A stretch of DNA of 64,000 bases from Bolinopsis microptera (taxonomy: Eukaryota; Ctenophora; Tentaculata; Lobata; Bolinopsidae): contig NC_087072.1 in the NCBI RefSeq assembly GCF_026151205.1, forward strand, positions 18,584,103 through 18,648,102, read 5' to 3'. The translations under genes were made by a program, and so were the position numbers. Positions 11,500 through 22,351 of this stretch are shown in pieces (position 1 is the stretch's first letter; each line of letters opens with the position of its first letter). The notes below the pieces were generated by a model. The model was not told the DNA's origin. It was given only the letters and a program-made list of their open reading frames with translations, and ran no database searches.

Positions 11500-13647
11500 C
11501 TACTACTGTCAATCGCCTTAATGATTCTGATATTAAGTCTACATTTTTTGATTCCTTTAAAAGTAATATTGATTGTAGAGTTTTAACTAATAATGCTATT
11601 TCTGAAAATTCTGATATATTTGGTATATTGAGTAAATGTGCCGTCCAGGTGGTTGGTAAAGTGCCCCCGGGGAAGCCTCATCAGTACAGCGACGATCCAA
11701 CTGTCGTTAAACTATCAGCAGAGAGAAAGTCCCTTCAGCAAGAATGTAGTCTCACAGGGATAAGCGACAGGAGTGACCTCAGAAAAAGAATCAACCATCT
11801 CAAACGTACCATCAAAAAGAGGTTGAAATCCATCAACGAGGCCACTGCTAACGCCCTAGTAGATGTCATCAACAACACCGACAGCTGCAGAAGCATGTTT
11901 GAAGCGAATAGAACTTTGGCCCAGTGTAGGATGAAGAAAGATGGAGTGACTGTCCATGATGCAGACGGCAACACCTTAGGTTCTGACTCATTAAAAGCAG
12001 AAGCTATTAAAGAATACTTTAATAATGAGTTCAATGACAAAGATGAACCCCACCTCCCAGCATTCATAGACCCTCCTGGAAGCCTCCTCTGTCCCATAAC
12101 ACCTGAAGAAGTTGGCCGTGCTGTAATGAAGCTGAAATCCGGTAGAGCGTGTGGCCCTGACGGTATACCTAATGAGCTAATGAAAGTTGCTGGATATCCC
12201 CTCCACTGTGAGTTGGCTAGGATCTACAATCTCTCCTTTGAGACCAACACATACATCCCAGCTATTGGAGAAGGTATCCTGACACTCCTTCAGAAGCCAG
12301 GAAAACCCTGAGGTCCGATAAAGTCTATCCGGCCCCTCACATTGCTAAATGGAACTAGAAAAGTCCTATCCCTCGTAGCCTTGAACAGAATCAATTACCA
12401 CGTTGATATGTACACTGGACCTTGGCAGGCGGCATACAAGCAGGGTCGCAGTTGTGCTGACCTGGTATGGTCTCAGAGAATGTTGACATCAGTGGTTACC
12501 AGGCGCAAGTTTGAGTATAATAAAATCAACATTGACATGACCGCTGCGTTTAATACTATCCGCAGACAGACCATCATCAACCTCCTCATTGACGCAGGAT
12601 GCTCTAGAGACGACATTCGCCTAGTTCAGTACCTCCTCTCAAATTTTGAAGCTCAAGGTGACGGTCAACAGATCTGAGTCTGGTGAATTTGTGATTAATA
12701 TTGGCGCTTACCAGGGAGACAGTCTGGCAGGTAAAGTGTTTACATTGACCCTTGCCGGTGCCCTGAATCACATCAGAGCCGTGATCAGTGTCACGATTCC
12801 TAGACCGAATCCCCCAGTCTCTGATAGAGGCCTCCCGTTAGAGTCCGCCTATGCTGACGATGCTGAGCTTCTGAGTGAAGATGGTCAGAGCCTGGTGAAG
12901 ATACTTGAGATTGCTAGTGATATACTAAAGGATTGGAGTCTCTTTGTTAACGAATCAAAGACGGTGTTTACAAGAGTGTATTTGGCAGATACACATGCTT
13001 TAGATGCCCATGGCAATAAAATTAGAGGAGATGAAGAGTGGCGAGAGTCAGTGCTATTAGGACCAAAGCTCTGTTCAGAAAGAGATATTGTCAACAGTCG
13101 CAACAAAGCCAATGTTGCCTTCTACACCTACAAGAAAGTCTGGTTGAATAGTTCTGTTCAGATCAGTGAGAGTAGAAAGCTGAAGCTGTACGAAGCTCTC
13201 GTCACGTCAGTGTTGTTGTATAACTGTAGCAGCTGGGCTGCTCCTGAAACCGTAATGGCATCTGTCGACGTTCTTCAAAGGAAGCATCTGAGACAGATAA
13301 TCAACACCTATTGGCCTACGGTTATCAGTAACGAGAATTTATATAAGAGATGTAATGTCAGACCCCTTACTGAAAGGATCAAGAAAGCAAGATGGAAGAT
13401 GCTTGGGCATGTTCTCAGAAGCGGCGATGACACTCCTGCCTTCTTATCTTTCAGATTTGCATGTTTAGGATGTTTTGACTACAAAGGAAGGAGGGGCAGA
13501 CCTCGTTCAAATTTATTTGATTTATTATTAAAAGACATTATGACAAAGAAAATTATTGTGATTGTAAATAAAAGATTTAGTTTAAGTAATTTCAACGATT
13601 TAGTGTACAAAGCTCATGATAGACGTTTATGGAGAAGCTATGGGTGA
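11500..13647 (+). pseudogene. LINE B: 5'-truncated, decayed reverse transcriptase
   Basis: An open frame from about 11500 encodes a helical region, then RT motifs: GRACGPDGIPNELMK, LTLLQKPGKP, an in-frame TGA at 12309-12311, IDMTAAFNTIRR, a frameshift near 12650, IGAYQGDSLAG, SAYADDAELL and a C-terminal RWKMLGHVLRSGDD block. Closely related to LINE C at 23071-24696, which is intact over the same part and shows where the frame breaks. No endonuclease domain is seen upstream. Both ends touch (ACT)n-like runs (11492-11507 and 13727-13739). LINE A is inserted directly beside its 5' end. Confidence 0.85.
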
Positions 13648-13714
13648 GTCGAGACTACTCAGCCACTCGATTTTATGATTTATTTTCTATTATCTTGTGT
13701 TTGCTGTATATAGT

Positions 13715-13800
13715 TGATTAATAATAACTACTACTACTATACATGATGTAGCATATTTGAATTGAACTATTACATGATGTAGCATATTTTAATTGTTCCG
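13715..13800. repeat. Short tandem repeat at LINE B 3' flank
   Basis: ACATGATGTAGCATATTT occurs twice with a 31-base period (13741 and 13772) after an AATAATAACTACTACTACTA tract. Confidence 0.8.
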
Positions 13801-13826
13801 CTATAATTTATTCTTATTATAGAACT

Positions 13827-14896
13827 ATGTCAACAAACGAGCAACTTGCCGGAGCCATGGGTGGTTGTCGAACCATCACAGGAGATAGATTTGTGTGTTG
13901 GCTGGTGACAACCACCAATGGCCTTAAACCGGCCCCTTTCAAAGATAACGCAAATGTGAGAGGCAGAGAGAGGGGTATATGGCGGTAAGTGAAGTAATTA
14001 TGCTCACTGCATTTGGTCGATATATTATATATATACATATATTGATGAGATCTAGGGGTCGTTCATATAATACAATAATACCTTCGCTTCTGAGTGCTGA
14101 GCACGATAATTCCCGACAGCTTGCTGGGCACGAAATAGCGAAGGTGTTATTTGTTGTAATACGTTCCGGTTCCGATTGGAAGGGGTGTAATCCGATACGT
14201 GCGCATGATACAATATAGTGTGTAATATATAGAACGCCAGTGTTATTTGTTTTAATACTTGCCGCCAGCCAGTCTAAGTCTATGCTGATAATACCTTCGC
14301 TTCCCTTGCGGGATATATCTGCAAATTATCAGCTCTCAGTTTCCACGAGTTTTAGTGGATATATAATTCCCGGAAGGTATTATAACTATATAATACTTGA
14401 TACTTTTATAGTAAAGTAAAGTAAAGTAAAGTAAAGTAAAGTAAAGTAAAGTAAAGTAAAGTAAAGTAAAGTAAAGTAAAGTAAAGTAAAGTAAAGTAAA
14501 GTAAAGTAAAGTAAAGTAAAGTAAAGTAAAGTAAAGTAAAGTAAAGTAAAGTAAAGTAAAGTAAAGTAAAGTAAAGTAAAGTAAAGTAAAGTAAAGTAAA
14601 GTAAAGTAGTACAAATTTATATATTTCACAGGTGGTTGATGAGGCAGATGACCCGTTATGGGCTTGAGCAGAGTAGGGAAAAATCCTTACGGATCTCTAC
14701 CATTGGTAGAATTCTGCCCCGGTACCTCAGGCTCGACAACGGCCGAGGCTTCTCCTGGCAGGAGCTGGAGGAAGTGGACCTGAGGTACCGGGTCAGATTG
14801 TCTAACAGGCGATACGACCCCACCAAAAGGGAGCGGGCCTCTTGGGAAGTCCGAATGGGCAAGATAGCTGCACAGATAGTGCAGCTCCAAACATAG
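13827..14896 (+). CDS. Small two-exon ORF, unknown protein (140 residues)
   Basis: Exons 13827-13984 and 14632-14896 join in phase: the first ends ATATGGCG before GTAAGT, the second begins after TTTCACAG, restoring an Arg codon. The protein starts MSTNEQLAGAMGG, is rich in Arg and has WLVTTTNG and, near the end, FSWQELEEVDLRYRVRLSN and RRYDPTKRERASW. I do not recognise the family. An alternative is that ATG is internal and an exon begins at 13823 after an acceptor. The intron carries a 196-bp pentanucleotide tract. Since decayed transposon sequences follow at once, it may belong to a mobile element and not to a host gene. Confidence 0.4.
14411..14606. repeat. (GTAAA)n pentanucleotide microsatellite
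   Basis: About 39 uninterrupted GTAAA units inside the intron of the two-exon ORF, ending 25 bases before the splice acceptor. Each unit resembles a donor consensus (GTAAA). The reverse-strand ORF over it is an artefact of the repeat. Confidence 0.97.
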
Positions 14897-15039
14897 TACC
14901 GGTTGTTAGAGTAAGTTTAAATTTAAAGTCAATATTGAAATAACGTTACACATATTTGTACAACCAATCTAGTAGTAATTCACACAACATGACAAAAATT
15001 GAAAGACCATAAAGTGTTATCTTATTCCTCAGAGAAGTT

Positions 15040-15850
15040 GGTTACACGAGTGGACTATGCTCTAGTTGTGGCTACCGCCAATGGAACAGAAAAGGCGTGT
15101 GATTACGGAGTTCTGGAGACAGAAGAGAATGATTAAGGAAGGGTCAGACTGTCACACCAGCTAACATCACATCTGGTCCATTCAGAGAGAAATTTGATAG
15201 AGCTTGTTATAATATTGGTACGATCTATTTCTCATTACTTTAAGAGATTTGAGTGTACTTCTTAGATTATTTATTTAACACATAACTTTGTGAAGAGAAG
15301 GGATGAGTTACAAGAGAGATTTTAAAACGTTGTTCTTTGCCAGGCGTTTCTAAAGGAAGATGTTGTTGCTGATATCAGGAAGCAGCATTCTGTAATCAAC
15401 AGAATATCTGAGTCATACAAACCTATCTCAACATATATTATGTCGGAAATACTTCAAGGTGCGTAAATGATTTAAATCTCAACAAAAGTAGGGATTTTGT
15501 GTTTAGTAATGTTGAAATGTTGAGTAGATGTCCATCCATTATGCTATTTGCAGCAAAATGTCGATGATTTGATGAATACAAACAAAGTAAGTAATTATCT
15601 TTAGGGTGAATGAAGAGGAGTTAGGGATGATCGAAAGGGGGATTAAGAAATTCCTCGTTGAATGGAGATTGCCTGGTTACTCTATCACCCGAAAACTTCA
15701 CGTTTGGAAGACCATGCAGTCGACCAAATGAGGCTGCTTGGGTTCGCACTGGGCAAATTCAACAAGCAGGGAGGGGAATCCCTCCACGCTATGATTAACC
15801 GTATCCGACCCCGATACGGTATGAATGATTGGAGTTTTTCACTTCATTAA
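15040..15850 (+). pseudogene. Decayed repeat-borne gene, copy 1 (LEDH / GGESLHA domain)
   Basis: Broken coding pieces on the plus strand. 15345-15459 is exon-like (AFLKEDVVADIRKQHSVINR, AG before and GT after). 15606-15850 encodes, with one frame change near 15700, SITRKLHV then RLEDHAVDQMRLL, GFALGKFNKQGGESLHAMIN and RPRYGMNDW. The order KLH-LEDH-GxxLGxxxxQGGESxHAxxN is a conserved block of uncharacterised, repeat-encoded proteins abundant in cnidarian and other invertebrate genomes; biochemical role unknown to me. A second copy lies at 29964-30180. The link between the 15040-15460 pieces and the last block is only proximity. Confidence 0.5.
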
Positions 15851-16354
15851 ACCATCGTAGAAGACACATGATTTTATAATACTAACGTCTGTACATGGCA
15901 ACTGTTACGGACTACGGTGCTCCTTTGAAACTTTTACTGATCATATTTTTTAGCTAGTCTAGATTCTTTAACAAGAACTAAATGGAACTGAACCATATTC
16001 CTATCTAGAAGAAGTTCTGATATCGACAAAAAGCAGCACCCAAAAAGCATTCATTAGGAGAGTAGAATTTCTTTGGGAACAAAATGAATCTCTCCAGGAC
16101 TTAGCCAACTGGAAAGACTATAAAACGAAGACTCTGCAAACATCTCAGAAAAATGATAACACCTTAAAGAATAAAGAGGGAGGATCCTGGACCCCGAAAT
16201 CCACCACCTTTCTGTACTTTCAGAAGTACCAATGACATTAGTCGAAATACACTCTCACTGCCGTTTTAAAATTGTTAGCTCTCGTTATCGCACTGCTTAT
16301 CTCTTGATAATTGCACCGCTACTGCGCTGCTAGCTTGTTGTGCTGATCTTTACG

Positions 16355-17220
16355 ATGGCAGATTTGGACTTGGAAAGTATCAATTACATGTGGAATGAGA
16401 TGTTCACCTGGAGCAAAGAGACTCTGAAGAAATTTGGCAAGCCGTACGGAAAGTTAAAGGACATTGCGGACGCTAAGAACTTCAACAGACTGAATAAGCC
16501 GGAGATTGTCGATGTGTGTGGTCGATCTTTTGAGTATACGAACTATCTTATGGAGACCGTTGAAACGTATAAGAATGTGTTGACCAGACTTCAGGGTCAG
16601 TTGATTGAGAAGCAAGAGCAGGTTATCAGTGTTCAGGCCGAGCTATCAGCTTGCAAGACTGAGTAACTTGAAGCGATGAAGAAAACTGTGTCAAGTTCAG
16701 TTGCTGATTCAGTGAAAGCGGACTTCCAATCTTACAGCTCTCTGTCGTTCAAAGTTGGCCAGCACAGTCTCCAGTAATCAGCCCGGAAGCATTGACGTCT
16801 GTAGTCAAGACTATTGTTGCAGAGGAGGACCGCAGCAGGAACCTTCTTATCTTCGGTCTGCCTGAGGAAAAAGAAGAGAAGCTCGAATCTCAAGTCAGTG
16901 AAGTTCTGGAAACTATTGGCATAAAGCCAAAAGTAGAGGCTCAGAGAATAGGAAAAAAGAAAACGGTTGACTCAACGCGACCAGTTAAAGTTATCACCTC
17001 AAACTCGCTCATCGTTGATCAGATTCTGAGGAATGCCAGGAACCTGCGGCAGAGTGAGAAGTTTAAGACAGTTTTCTTGAGCCCTGATCGGTCTGTCGAA
17101 CAGAGGAAGCTCCGGAAAGATCTGGTACAGGACATGAAGAAGCGGGCACTTGCAGAACCGACCAAAAAGTTTTACATAAAGGACGGGCAAATTTATTGTG
17201 CCGATGAGAGCAACGGTTGA
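16355..17220 (+). pseudogene. LINE ORF1-type protein, broken
   Basis: ATG at 16355 opens MADLDLESINYMWNEMF, a helical/coiled-coil segment that stops at 16664. The related frame resumes before 16792 with SVVKTIVAEEDRSRNLLIFG, GLPEEKEEKLESQVSEVLE, RIGKKKTV, RPVKVI, QILRNARNLRQSEKFKTVFL and SPDRSVEQRKLRKDLV, ending at 17220. This order (coiled coil, EDRSRNLIIFGLPE RRM-like fold, RPVKV, LRxSxxFKxVFISPDRSPEQR) is that of the nucleic-acid-binding ORF1 protein of CR1/RTE-like LINEs. It is broken by at least one stop and one frameshift (16664-16790). No reverse transcriptase follows, so it is a solo ORF1 fragment. Confidence 0.75.
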
Positions 17221-18419
17221 CAACTTTTTTTGAGTGTGTGTTTCGTGTGCTGTTTTGATATGTTTTGGACCATGTTTGTGAGGGACATATTGGTAGCTGT
17301 AGTTATTTTCTATACAAGACTGAATAGTCTTCAGGCTTTAGCTGAGCTTTAATTTCCGACGCAGTTTTGTTGAGCCACTAGTCCATGATGGGGAATATAA
17401 ACAATATATTTAACTCTTAATGGTCACAGCTACTTTTAATTTCATGAATCATACAGATTTTAAAGTACGCTGGTACGATTTTTATCTTATTGAATTGCTG
17501 TTCAATATCTATTTTAGTAAACATTAACTGGGGTAGTAAAACCCAGTTCCCAATCAAATGTGGCAGGAAACCAGGGCTCATGCTCCCGCTGAGCTAAAGC
17601 AGTAGAGGAGATGGCGGCTTCTCTGGGATCTAACACATCCTGAAACAGACCAAAACTATGTCCCAACGCACTGGTGTTGGGATGTTTGCCCCCGGGGTCT
17701 GCCCGGGTCAATAAAGCAGTCAAGCATCATGTATGTTATGTTGAGCATTCTCAACCAGCAGATGTGGGAACTCCCACAAAAGACCGAAACAGATCTAAAG
17801 AAACAGTTATCAAAATCGGAAAAATAGACCTGAATTTGTTTGTATATAATTTATAAAGCGTATGTTATTGCCCACGTTAAGGGGCCTGTTAATAATTAAT
17901 TAAATTATTAGCTATCTAAGATTTGATAATAATAAATTCTTTAACGGTGTAAAGACTTGCTGTGAAAGAAGCAGCCACACAATGCATCCTGGAAATGAAG
18001 ATGTTACAAGACCCCTTATACATGTTATAGACATTCATATAAACATTATAATAAAAGTACAAAAACAGCGAGTAAATGGATGCACTTCTTTTTCAAAAAA
18101 TATGGAGTTGAAACTTTTGGCCACATTAAAAACATTAGACAGATCATCATGAATTAACACACGATCTTGGAAGAGACCTGCAATCACAAACCTTTGTTGC
18201 ATATATTAAACTAGTTATTCATGATAGTGATGAGCACGAACATCAAGACATGTGCTGTCCTCTCCCGGTCACGAGTAATATCTAATGCTTTGAAGTAATA
18301 TATAGTTTTTATCAAAGGACTCAGTAGTGTTAGTTTACTCGAAGTTTCCAATATTTTCACTTTAATTGTCATCATGTCCTGCTTAATTCATATCTGTATT
18401 ATATACAATACTTATTCAT
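17221..18419. other. Gene-free stretch
   Basis: AT-rich; no ORF with family resemblance and no paired splice sites that I can support. A small GC-rich island at 17590-17720 contains TTGGGATGTTTGCCCCCG, without further signal. Confidence 0.5.
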
Positions 18420-18760
18420 CAAACTTCTCTCGAAATTGATTTTATAGTTGTTTCTGATAGAGGGGAGTGATATCTATCAGCTGCTTTTGATCCCATGGAA
18501 AAATATTGTTCCTAGCCGGAATTATTGCTGGTCAAGGGTCAGCGCTTATGTGTAATTGTATTGCTCGAGCGATTTTGAAACGTGCGTCCTGAAAATCGAG
18601 TCTAAAAATCTATCTTCTCCTAAATATTTTGAGTAATCACCCTCAAACTTTCAGGATATGTTCTAGGGACCATTTAAAAGAGATCGCTCATACAAATTTG
18701 TGAGACAGGCCTTTTTTATTCAATTTTGAAAATCTAGGACCTCGTTTTTTAGGCGGTTCA
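18420..18760. repeat. Dispersed repeat, copy 1 (pair with 24680-25030)
   Basis: Collinear, about 75-80% similar by eye to 24680-25030: TCGAAATTGATTTTATAG, TTGTTCCTAGCCG, CTGAAAATCGAGTCTA, CTTTCAGGATATGTTCTAGG and TTTTGAAAATCTAGGACCTC occur in the same order and orientation. No coding capacity. Confidence 0.85.
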
Positions 18761-19007
18761 ACCTAAGTGATCTGGGGGAACTTGTGACACAGACTGTCCA
18801 GTTTAATAGGGAGATCCCCATAACAGGTTTAAGAACACCACATGCACCACCTGCACCACCAGCTGCATGACTTTCGGTTATACACATTACACATGTATAC
18901 ACATTACACATGGTTAAGGTAGTGTGTACCATACTTTCTTCGCCCGAGACATTGCTGCAATGGGCAGCTCCTTATTTAACCATCATACCCGATTTCTCGA
19001 GTATTTG

Positions 19008-19075
19008 GCTAAGTGGGAATCGAACCTGGTACCTCAAGCAATGCCAGGCAGATTAACCAACTGAGCCACTAAGCC
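19008..19075 (-). pseudogene. tRNA-derived sequence (SINE head or tRNA pseudogene)
   Basis: On the minus strand TGGCTCAGTTGG fits the pol III A box and, 35 bases on, GGTTCGATTCC fits the B box. The ends GGCTTAGTGG and CCCACTTAGCC give a near-complete acceptor stem with one mismatch. The D arm does not fold well, so a functional tRNA is unlikely; a tRNA-headed SINE or a pseudogene is the better reading. No clear SINE tail was identified in 18760-19000. Confidence 0.6.
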
Positions 19076-19080
19076 GTTAT

Positions 19081-19330
19081 GTTGGAGTATTATATTATTG
19101 TAAAATTATAATATTGAATACTGTCTCAATTATGCTTATTACCAGCTCAACTAGGCCCAGTCATCCTGCCCATATAATTGATAAACCTTCTATGAGGGCA
19201 ATTCTATAGATTTATACATCTTAAATTTTCAGGAATCTCAGTGAAAGACAATAACCTTAAATATTATACTAAGCTGTTGAATAATCCAACCTGAGACCTG
19301 AGAGTACCTAAAGACTGCAAAATTATTTTT
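19081..19330. repeat. Dispersed repeat, copy 1 (inverted match at 40040-40220)
   Basis: TCAATTATGCTTA, CATCCTGCCCAT, TTCTATGAGGG and TTGAATAATCCAACCT recur in inverted order and orientation at 40040-40220. No ORF. The following 19331-19710 shows nothing that I can name. Confidence 0.75.
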
Positions 19331-19712
19331 TTGTCTAGACAAATTTGCCACACATTAAAAATACGTATTGTTTATGCAGGTGCGGAATCGCATTAGTCTG
19401 TACTGGTAAATGCTTAAATGAAATAGTCACAGGTAGTTCTACTACTAATGAACGAATGTGACCCTCCCATGTGGCCCCACGTGACTGCGTTATTGTGTGC
19501 GCACCAAACGATCAAGTACAGTTTGAGTTCAATTTTTTCATATGCATGATTTAAGGTTCGTCTAAAATTAAATGAAGTTTTGATATTTCAATGTGCAGGG
19601 TATTACTTTAGCTTTGGCGCAAATGTATTTTTTCATGGACCTATTTCATATACCAGAACTGTAGATAGAGTAGAATTTAATGTTTTCTATCGACTTACTA
19701 GGATCTTATATA

Positions 19713-21185
19713 CAGGGTGGCCCAAAAGTGACTACCCACACGCAACCTTTTAATAACTCACGTAATTCGTCTTCAAATTACACAAAAATTTTAGAGATTA
19801 TAGATATAGGTCAAACTTAGATTTCCTGAAAGTTTCGTAAGCCACGCCCAATTACAGTGGGCGTGGCGTGACACTCCCTCTTTTTCACTATTGTCTTCAT
19901 AAAATGAGAACGCTTTAAGCTAAGAACTCCAAATTTTTTGCACACCTTTGGCTTGATAATTTAAAACCTTTCCCAACGTTTCAAGTTCATTGTTCAAAAT
20001 TTGGCTGAGTTATGACCATTTCAAAATTCACCGGATACGTGATCCGAGCACTCAGTCAGTGATCTCTGCACTTGGTTAATGGCCTGTTTGGCTCACATGC
20101 ACCGCTTGATTGGTCGCAGGGCTTGTTAGCCCTGCTAGTCACAGGTTTGTTCCTTACAATCGATAAAAAGGAATAAACTATCCAATGAATCATCGAAAAT
20201 GGTTCACTATCCTCCCTATACTGCGGAACAACGATTGTTTGTCTACCTGAAGAGAGAGAATGGGGAGTTCTGCCCTCAGCTTAAACGACAATTTCAAATG
20301 AAATTCAACCGACCATCCCCTTGCCGGAAAAGCTGCTTTGATATGCATCACAAGATCAAGTTCACTTTTTCTGCAAACGATCAGCGAAGAGTCGGCAGAA
20401 GACGAACTGCGAGGACCGAAGAAAACATCACCATGGTTATTGGTGACGTGATGGATACACCTAAAATTGGCACCCGAAAACGAGCTCCTGCCTTAGACCT
20501 CAGCAGAACATCCCTTCAACGAATCCTAAAGCGAGATCTTTCTAACCGGGCCTATCGGACACAAAGAAACACCAACTTTTAGACCGTGATTCCTGATTTT
20601 CCTGAAAAGGTCACGATCTGGTGCGCCATCAGTTCTCGTGGAATCCTAGGACCTGACTTTTACGAAGAATTTGGTGTTTTCCTGTCTAGCAAAGTCATTA
20701 TCGGTATCCAATCAATCATGATCAGGTCGTCATCTCCTCAGTATGTTTGGTAAAGCCTAATGAACCTCATTAATACACGCTAACGCCTTACTCTTGAACA
20801 GATTGGGTGACGAGATCACTGATTGAGTGCAGAGATCACTGACTGAGTGCTCGGATCACGTATCCGATGAATTTTGAAATGGTCATAACTCAGCCAAATT
20901 TTGAACAATGAACTTGAAACTTTGGAAAAGGTTTTAAATCATCAAGCCAAATGTGTGCAAAAAATTTGGAGTTCTTAGCTTAAAGCGTTCTTATTTTATG
21001 AAGACAATAGTGAAAAAGAGGGAGTGTCACGCCACGCCCACTGTAATTGGGTGTGGCTTACGAAACTTTCAGGAAATCTAAGTTTGACCCATATCTATAA
21101 TCTCTGAAATTTTGGTGCAATTTGGAGACGAATTACGTGAGTTATTAAGAGGTTGTGTGTGGGTAGTCACTTTTGGGCCACCCTG
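19713..21185. mobile_element. mariner-like DNA transposon with about 350-bp inverted repeats
   Basis: Ends CAGGGTGGCCCAAAAGTG and its complement CACTTTTGGGCCACCCTG, flanked by TA on both sides (19711-19712, 21186-21187), the target duplication of the Tc1/mariner superfamily. The inverted repeats extend to about 20073 on the left and from about 20826 on the right, including GATCACGTATCCGATG-type blocks. Total 1473 bp. A fragment of a second copy lies at the right edge of the window (63841-64000). Confidence 0.9.
20199..20750 (+). pseudogene. mariner transposase, internally deleted
   Basis: The ORF from 20199 to 20582 encodes a helix-turn-helix start (YTAEQRLFVYLKRENGE) and a second basic region (SRTSLQRILKRDL), the DNA-binding half of a Tc1/mariner transposase. 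Right after the stop, VIPDFPEKVTIWCAISSRG matches the block before the second catalytic Asp in this family, so the central catalytic core between the two is missing. Later sequence decays to 20750. The copy cannot make a working enzyme but keeps both inverted repeats. Confidence 0.75.
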
Positions 21186-21196
21186 TATGTTTTACT

Positions 21197-21380
21197 TTTA
21201 GCCTTTTCTTAAAAACTTGATTTCACAAATTTCGCTCTTTAAAAGCATAATCATGCCGATAGACTCATTTGACTTGAGCCAGCATCTTTTACTTCAAATA
21301 GTACCTTTTTTAGCTGACAAGAAAATATAGAAATATTCATATTTTAGCATGTTTATTGTTTAAACCAAAGCAAGATTCTG
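21197..21380. repeat. Dispersed repeat, copy 1 (pair with 28120-28310)
   Basis: CTTAAAAACTTGATTTCACA, ACTCATTTGACTTGAGC and TTTTTTAGCTGACAAGAAAA recur collinearly at 28120-28310. Begins right after the mariner end. Confidence 0.8.
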
Positions 21381-22351
21381 ATTGAATCGAGCCAAGTTGT
21401 AATCTTGTAATTCAATGATATCTTAGATCGCCAAGATATCAAGCATAACGAGTTTATTCATTACGTGGGATCAGGTGATTGAAAAAAAAGAAGTTTATTT
21501 CCTTCCTATTTGCAGCTGGTATGAAAATTGCACAAATTTACTGTTGTGTTTTCTATCATGAGAATACACTGTTCACGTACGCTTTTTATGTTTAATTTCT
21601 CCAGGGTGAACATCAATATCCTTTATTTACATGCCAGAGGTCGGTTATTTAGCTAATATTTAAATTATTGTGTTGAAATTATTGAAGCAAAATAATTAAT
21701 AGAATAGAAATAAATACTGAATACTGATAGCAGCGATTCTTATCGCCTTTCTGACATTTGGTAATGAACTTTAACATTTGAACTTGAATTTGGATTATTT
21801 TACTGGAAATTGTCAAAATTCAGGAATAATTTAACAGTCTTTGACTGACTTATCGTAACTAAATAATTGTTTTCAAGTCCCGAAGGGAATTTTAAAAAAA
21901 TAGTTTACTGATGTTGCCGCACCTCTATTTGCAGAGTAACTGCATTGTATTCAAATGAGGCAACTCGATGTTTAATCTGTGTGAACGGAACGCATCATGA
22001 AGCGATGTCTTAATTAACACAGAGTGTAAAGAAAATCGTTTTGAAGCACCTGAGTTAGACTGTCTAACTGAAAGCCACCAACATTTCTACGTATCACATG
22101 GAGTTTTATCAATTTAATTCGGTACCTTAGTTGTGTTCAAATTTCTCTACCATTGTGAAATGTTGGCACGATCGTGAATTGCTTTCTCTTTGTTGTCCCA
22201 TGAATATTGAGCAATGGGCGGACGATTTCCTTTATCCGATTCAAAGAGTGTGCCTCCAGTCACCGCCCAACCAAGTGAGGTGTTGTTTAACTGCTCTATC
22301 AGAGGTCATTTATCGTTTTAACTACTTTGTGTTCGCCATTCGGATTAAGTA
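21381..22351. other. Upstream region of the TSP1 gene
   Basis: No gene seen. It should hold the promoter of the thrombospondin-type gene, but no clear TATA box or initiator can be assigned from sequence alone. Confidence 0.4.

Noticed and set aside
14336..14629. 97-residue minus-strand ORF rich in LLYFT
   Set aside because: Translation of the (GTAAA)n microsatellite.
18890..19100. A functional tRNA gene
   Set aside because: A and B boxes are good, but the D arm does not pair and the acceptor stem has a mismatch.
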